This document shows positions 59,196-64,000 of a stretch of 64,000 nt of DNA, in pieces. Position numbers and translations under genes: made by a program. Origin of the DNA: Flavobacteriales bacterium (GTDB taxonomy: Bacteria > Bacteroidota > Bacteroidia > Flavobacteriales_D > Sanyastnellaceae); contig JADKIZ010000001.1 of NCBI GenBank assembly GCA_016722445.1, forward strand, positions 186,001-250,000. The letters are read 5' to 3'. Below the pieces are notes generated by a model. That model was not told where the DNA came from. It saw only the letters and a program-made list of their open reading frames with translations, and ran no database searches. Each line of letters begins with the position of its first letter. Position 1 is the stretch's first letter.

Positions 59196-59798
59196 TTACG
59201 AGAAACTCGCAAACACTATCGAATTCGTTCCGTTCACTTTGTGTTTGACTTTGTATTTGTAACCCGCGCCTTTCAATATCTCACGAATGTGTGCGATTTT
59301 TCTACCGTAGTTGAGTGCATTAAATGCAATCATGCCATTCTCATTGCCGCGCTTTACAATGGCTTTCCAAAATTTTTCTGTGAGAATTTTTTCCGGAATC
59401 GTGTAGTCGATGGAAATATCTACAATGATGAGATCGAATTTGTTTTTGCAGCCAAGCACATAGTCATACGCATCCATGCACTCAATTGCCAAATTTTTAG
59501 AAGGCTTCACGCCAAACTCCTTTTTTGCGATATCGATCACAACCGGATCAATTTCCACACAGGTGATGTGATTTTTAAATTTGAATTCAATGCGCATGAT
59601 GTCCAAAACAGAACCGGCACCAAGTCCAAACAACAAAACCGTTTTCACCTGAGCAAGATCAATTTGAGCCAATGTCTCATTCCACACACCTTGTGCAGCG
59701 CCAAAAGAATAATTTGCATTTTCACTATCGAGCACTTTGCGGCCTTTGTACATGCCCACTTCGAGTGTGCCGTTGAATTTTGATTCAAATTTTTTCAT
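59196..59798 (-). CDS. Spermidine-synthase-like class I SAM-dependent protein
   Basis: 200-residue protein with the spermidine-synthase/methyltransferase Rossmann core: LLFGLGAGSVLDIM (glycine-rich motif I), CVEIDPVVIDIAKKEF (acidic residue of motif II), and DLIIVDISIDYTIPE (motif IV region). It lacks the longer N-terminal domain of true spermidine synthases (usually about 280 residues), so the substrate is not known. It stands alone, divergent from dxr with 67 bp between starts. Confidence 0.8.
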   Translation of the reverse strand: MKKFESKFNGTLEVGMYKGRKVLDSENANYSFGAAQGVWNETLAQIDLAQVKTVLLFGLGAGSVLDIMRIEFKFKNHITCVEIDPVVIDIAKKEFGVKPSKNLAIECMDAYDYVLGCKNKFDLIIVDISIDYTIPEKILTEKFWKAIVKRGNENGMIAFNALNYGRKIAHIREILKGAGYKYKVKHKVNGTNSIVFASFS

Positions 59799-59865
59799 TG
59801 CGGTGCAAGGTAATAGACAAGCAGATAGTTTGTCGATGTCATCCCATTGTTACCTTGCACACCGC

Positions 59866-61018
59866 ATGAGCGAGAAAAAAAGAATAGCGATACTTGGCAG
59901 TACCGGCAGTATTGGTACTCAGGCTTTGGAAGTAATTTCCGCACAACACGAAAATTTTACCGCAGGAAATACTTACAGCACAAAACAATGCCGAATTGTT
60001 GATTGAACAGGCATTGCGTTACAAACCCAACACGGTTGTTATTGGTGATGAATCAAAATACCAACAGGTAAAAGAAGCGTTATGGAATCACGACATAAAA
60101 GTTTTTGCTGGTAAAAAAGCCCTCGAACAAGTTGTTGAGTCTGGAGAGGTAGACATGGTTCTGACCGCGCTTGTAGGATTCGCAGGACTCGAGCCAACGA
60201 TGAACGCCATTCGACACAAGAAACACATCGCATTGGCCAACAAAGAAACATTGGTTGTTGCTGGAGAACTTGTGACACGCCATGCACAGGAAAATGCCGT
60301 GAACATTTATCCGGTCGACAGCGAACATTCAGCCATATTTCAATGCCTCGCTGGTGAGTGGAACAATCCGATCGAAAAGATCATACTCACCGCATCTGGC
60401 GGACCATTTCGCGGTAAGAAAAAAGAAGAATTGAGTCAGGTAACAAGGGCGCAGGCACTCAAACATCCCAATTGGACAATGGGTGCAAAAATCACCATTG
60501 ATTCTGCAACACTAATGAACAAAGGGCTTGAGGTGATTGAGGCCAAATGGCTTTTCCACCTTAAACCGGAGCAGATCGAGGTGATTGTACATCCACAGAG
60601 CATCATTCATAGTCTCGTACAATTTCAGGATGGTAGCATGAAAGCGCAGATGGGATTGCCTGACATGAAACTACCTATTCAATATGCAATGGGATATCCT
60701 AAGCGACTTCCCTCCGACTTCCCGCGATTCGACTTCATGCAATACCCGCAAATCACTTTTGAAAAACCCGATTGTGATGTTTTCCGTTGTCTTGATTTGG
60801 CATTCGTCGCACTTGAAAAAGGTGGTAATATGCCGTGTTTGCTGAATGCTGCCAATGAAGTGAGTGTTGCCCGATTCCTCCGCGATGAAATAGGCTTTTT
60901 GGATATCGCACGCATCAATGAATCTGTGATGGAACGCGGCACATTTATTCAGAAACCTTCATTGGATGATTTGCTGGTGAGTGATGCAGAAGGGCGTGGA
61001 TTGGCGGAAGGGATGTGA
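59866..61018 (+). CDS. dxr: 1-deoxy-D-xylulose-5-phosphate reductoisomerase (one frameshift in the consensus)
   Basis: About 384 residues when repaired, making 2-C-methyl-D-erythritol 4-phosphate in the MEP isoprenoid pathway. It shows NADPH-binding ILGSTGSIGT, the metal/substrate loop PVDSEHSAIFQCL, ASGGPFRG and HPQSIIHSLVQF. The frame breaks at GG (59965-59966): dropping one G gives FTAEILTAQNNAELLIEQAL. The gene is normally essential in organisms using this pathway, so a consensus error is the likely cause. It is followed by a repeat element 14 bp after the stop. Confidence 0.93.
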
Positions 61019-61032
61019 GGAGATGCTTTTTG

Positions 61033-61046
61033 TTTAAGGTTCAAGG
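61033..61046 (+). repeat. Heptamer tail, left of the first 278-bp core
   Basis: Two units TTTAAGG and TTCAAGG, in register with the core start TGGGCAG at 61047. Confidence 0.75.
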
Positions 61047-61324
61047 TGGGCAGGAAACTGATTTCATTCATTGAACATTTGTGCGCCAAACAATCGGGTT
61101 TCGTGGATTGAAGTTGGTTTAATCAACTATGTTCACAACGTGTGTTTGCGCAAAGATTCACCAAGGAAAAATTCATCTATGTGTTTGTCAGCCGTGGCAA
61201 CTTTCATAGGTTCTGAGTATTGAAGTTGGGGATTACTCAGAAGACATCAAGCATAAAATGATTAGACAAACAAAACCTAAGTGAGGCGATCAATCTTCAT
61301 CGTCAATAGAATACATTCTGCCAA
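61047..61324 (+). repeat. 278-bp intergenic repeat, copy 1
   Basis: Begins TGGGCAGG and ends CTGCCAA, imperfect 7-bp terminal inverted repeats. It matches the reverse complement of 62828-63105, also 278 bp, over its full length with scattered differences. No open frame of useful size exists. It occupies most of the gap between dxr and frr. Confidence 0.88.
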
Positions 61325-61331
61325 CAATGTA

Positions 61332-61345
61332 CTTTGAACCTTGAA
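61332..61345 (+). repeat. Heptamer tail, right of the first 278-bp core
   Basis: Units CTTTGAA and CCTTGAA, flanked by one degenerate unit on each side (CAATGTA, CCAGAAA) in the same 7-bp register. Confidence 0.75.
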
Positions 61346-61365
61346 CCAGAAATACCCTCCGAAGT

Positions 61366-61929
61366 CTAAATCGTCATAATATCTTTATCCTTCGCTGCAA
61401 TCAAATCATCAATTTTTTTGTTGAATTTATCTGTGAGTTCTTGCACCTTGGCTTCGCCCATTTTGGCTTCATCTTCAGGAAGTCCATCCTTTTGTGCTTG
61501 TTTGATAAAATCGAGAGCGTCCTTACGAGAAGTTCTCAAACCCACTCGGGCATGTTCACCTTCCGCGTGAGCACGTTTGCTCAGGTCACGTCTGCGTTCT
61601 TCTGTAAGCATCGGAACATTGATGATGATCAAATCTCCGTTATTCTGTGGATTTAACCCGAGGTTTGCCTCGATGATTGCCTTAGAAATGGCGTCGAGCA
61701 TATGTTTTTCCCAAGGCTGAACCGTGATGGTCCTAGGATCCGGGGTACTCACATTGGCGATGTTTTTCATGAGGGTTGGAGACCCGTAATAATCGAGTTT
61801 CACACCATCGAGCATCGCCGGATTGGCTTTGCCTGCGCGGATTTTCGACAATTCGAATTCGAGGTGGTCGATGGTTTTTTGCATCGCCTCAGTGGCTTCA
61901 TCCAAAGCCATTTTCACTTCATCGCTCAT
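61366..61929 (-). CDS. frr: Ribosome recycling factor
   Basis: 187-residue factor that splits post-termination ribosomes with EF-G. It shows the conserved LSKIRAGKANPAMLDGVKLDYYGSPT region (shown in parts: IRAGKANPAML and YYGSPT), VQPWEKHML, NGDLIIINVPMLTEERR and a helical C-terminus. The ATG at 61929 (MSDEVKM) gives the standard length; the frame extends 15 codons upstream without family support. It lies 47 bp downstream of pyrH on the same strand, the conserved pyrH-frr pair. Confidence 0.96.
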   Translation of the reverse strand: MSDEVKMALDEATEAMQKTIDHLEFELSKIRAGKANPAMLDGVKLDYYGSPTLMKNIANVSTPDPRTITVQPWEKHMLDAISKAIIEANLGLNPQNNGDLIIINVPMLTEERRRDLSKRAHAEGEHARVGLRTSRKDALDFIKQAQKDGLPEDEAKMGEAKVQELTDKFNKKIDDLIAAKDKDIMTI

Positions 61930-61976
61930 AACAATAATATTGATCTGGCGCCGAAAATAAGTCTCAGCATGCAAAA

Positions 61977-62729
<753 letters not shown>

Positions 62730-62799
62730 TCACGCTGATTCATGAAAGGAATTGTGAGATGAAATTGATGACGGGCAGGCTGGAGGTGCAAAGACAAGG

Positions 62800-62827
62800 T
62801 TCAAGGTTTATGGTTCAAGGTTCAAGG
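62800..62827 (+). repeat. Heptamer tail of the second 278-bp core (left in window)
   Basis: Units TTCAAGG, TTTATGG, TTCAAGG, TTCAAGG in register with TTGGCAG, which starts the core. Confidence 0.85.
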
Positions 62828-63105
62828 TTGGCAGAATGCTATTCTATTGATGCTGAATAATGATCGCCTCACTTAGGTATTGATTGCCTCATCATTTTAT
62901 GCTTGATGTCTTCTGAGTAATCCCCGACTTCAATATTCAGAACCTATGAAAGCTGCCGCGGTTGACAAACACATAATTGATTTTTTCCTTGGTGAATCTT
63001 TGCGCAAACACACGTTGTGAACTTCATGATTAAACCAACTTCAGTCCGCAAAAACCGATTGTGAGGCGAACAAATGTTGAATGCATGAAATCAGTTTCCT
63101 GCCCA
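62828..63105 (-). repeat. 278-bp intergenic repeat, copy 2 (inverted)
   Basis: Reads TTGGCAG to CTGCCCA and is the reverse complement of copy 1, with identical length. It lies between the pyrH start and the stop of the universal stress gene. The 115 bp between pyrH and the first tail (62685-62799) show no feature except what must include the pyrH promoter. Confidence 0.88.
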
Positions 63106-63133
63106 CCTTGAACTTTGAACTTTGAACCTTGAA
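63106..63133 (+). repeat. Heptamer tail of the second 278-bp core (right in window)
   Basis: Units CCTTGAA, CTTTGAA, CTTTGAA, CCTTGAA, immediately after the core, ending about 10 bp from the stop of the stress-protein gene. Confidence 0.85.
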
Positions 63134-63143
63134 CTCAATGCGC

Positions 63144-63971
63144 TCACTGTGCAAACACCGAACTCGAATCCTTATACGTCACTGCCGGATTGAGAATCAT
63201 CACTGGAATACCCGCTTCGTTGGTGATGATCTTTTGTTCACTATCCATTCCGAAAGCGTGTACCAATCTCTCTTCCGCAGTATTCAAGATACAGATCATA
63301 TCGATTTCGGCGTACTTGGCATACTTGAGCAATTCCTTCACAAAACCACCAGATCCAGATTCGGTGATCACAGTTTTGTAACGCAAATTTCTTTCCTCCA
63401 GATAACCTTCAGCATAGCTGATGTTTCTGGCAAGTCTGTTGTGAAGAAACTCATCGGTTTCTTTAGGTGAAATAATATGCACCTCAGCACCAAATCGCGA
63501 AGCGACATCACAAGCGATTTTAAGTTTCTGTTTAGTTTCCTGGTGAAGATCGAGCGGGATGAGCAGTTTGGAAATTTTCGCGCTCTGTTTTGTATCGGCC
63601 TGAACGATAATCATCGGCACTTTGCTTTCAGAAATAATTCTGAGTGCATTACTACCCACAATGAACTGCATGCCTTGCATACCATGGGTTCCCATGACGA
63701 TCAATTCGGCATTTTCTTCAGCGGCAACATCCGGGATATCGTCAAAAATATTTCCTACGCGAACATGGATATTGATTTTTATAGCATGGCGTGTGGCATG
63801 ATCTGCCGCCTGCACTTCAAGTTTCTTTTTAGCCGCTTCAATTTCACCTTGTGTTTTCACAATGTGAAGCAAGTAAACTTCGCTCTTGGTACTTTCAGCT
63901 ATTTCGCAACCATAACGAATGGCTACATTGGAAACGGGCGTAAAGTCTGACGGTACAAATATTTTGCTCAT
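63144..63971 (-). CDS. Universal stress protein, two-domain
   Basis: 275-residue cytoplasmic protein with two USP domains, residues about 1-142 and 145-275. The first starts KIFVPSDFTPVSNVAIRYG and has the nucleotide-binding pattern MGTHGMQGMQFIVGSNALRI. The second starts KLLIPLDLHQETKQKLK, but its glycine loop is poorly kept. Such fused proteins are common in Bacteroidota and bind ATP or act in stress response; the exact role is unknown. The ATG is at 63971. The last 29 bases of the window show nothing more. Confidence 0.9.
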   Translation of the reverse strand: MSKIFVPSDFTPVSNVAIRYGCEIAESTKSEVYLLHIVKTQGEIEAAKKKLEVQAADHATRHAIKINIHVRVGNIFDDIPDVAAEENAELIVMGTHGMQGMQFIVGSNALRIISESKVPMIIVQADTKQSAKISKLLIPLDLHQETKQKLKIACDVASRFGAEVHIISPKETDEFLHNRLARNISYAEGYLEERNLRYKTVITESGSGGFVKELLKYAKYAEIDMICILNTAEERLVHAFGMDSEQKIITNEAGIPVMILNPAVTYKDSSSVFAQ

Positions 63972-64000
63972 AGATTTCTGGTAGGAAAGTTTCCTGCGAA

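Overview
The window comes from a member of the phylum Bacteroidota. Supporting signs are type IX secretion (T9SS) sorting domains at the C-termini of several large surface proteins, a PorP/SprF-family outer-membrane protein, a PorE-like TPR/PD40/OmpA protein, an IPExxxVDY-family gene next to pyruvate kinase, a sufBCDSE operon, and the scarcity of Shine-Dalgarno sequences. Class or family cannot be fixed from the sequence alone. No rRNA, tRNA, CRISPR array, phage or transposase gene was seen.

Layout. (1) 1-23.7 kb: the 3' 20 kb of one giant HYR-repeat adhesin gene, open at the left edge, ending in a gliding-motility/T9SS type B sorting domain. It is followed 16 bp later by a PorP/SprF gene and then by a PorE-like OmpA gene; the arrangement recalls sprB-sprF of gliding Flavobacterium. 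(2) 23.7-31 kb: housekeeping genes (pyk, IPExxxVDY, an LD-carboxypeptidase, metG, a beta-lactamase-like hydrolase, asd). (3) 31-36.7 kb: a lamin-tail surface protein, a polysaccharide deacetylase and rsmA, overlapping end to start. (4) 36.7-46.1 kb: a family of duplicated and decaying T9SS type A surface proteins mixed with small intergenic repeats. (5) 46-52.1 kb: a GT39-like glycosyltransferase, dnaG, and two tandem dockerin-bearing secreted proteins. (6) 52.3-58.9 kb: the SUF iron-sulfur assembly operon, interrupted after the sufA-like gene by a four-helix-bundle gene carrying its own flanking repeats. (7) 59-64 kb: a spermidine-synthase-like protein, dxr, frr, pyrH and a universal stress protein.

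Two themes cut across the map. First, eleven single-site indels break otherwise intact plus-strand genes, including metG, dxr and sufE. So many breaks in core genes point to consensus errors in an unpolished or low-coverage assembly rather than real pseudogenes. Second, at least nine intergenic sites carry tandem arrays of 7-bp units (TTTAAGA, TTCAAGG/CCTTGAA or ATGAATT type). The arrays start in or just after stop codons and flank repeated cores: two 278-bp cores in inverted orientation around frr-pyrH, related cores of about 100 bp in the surface-protein locus, and the four-helix-bundle gene inside the suf operon. This heptamer-tailed family is the best candidate in the window for an undescribed mobile or recombinogenic element.
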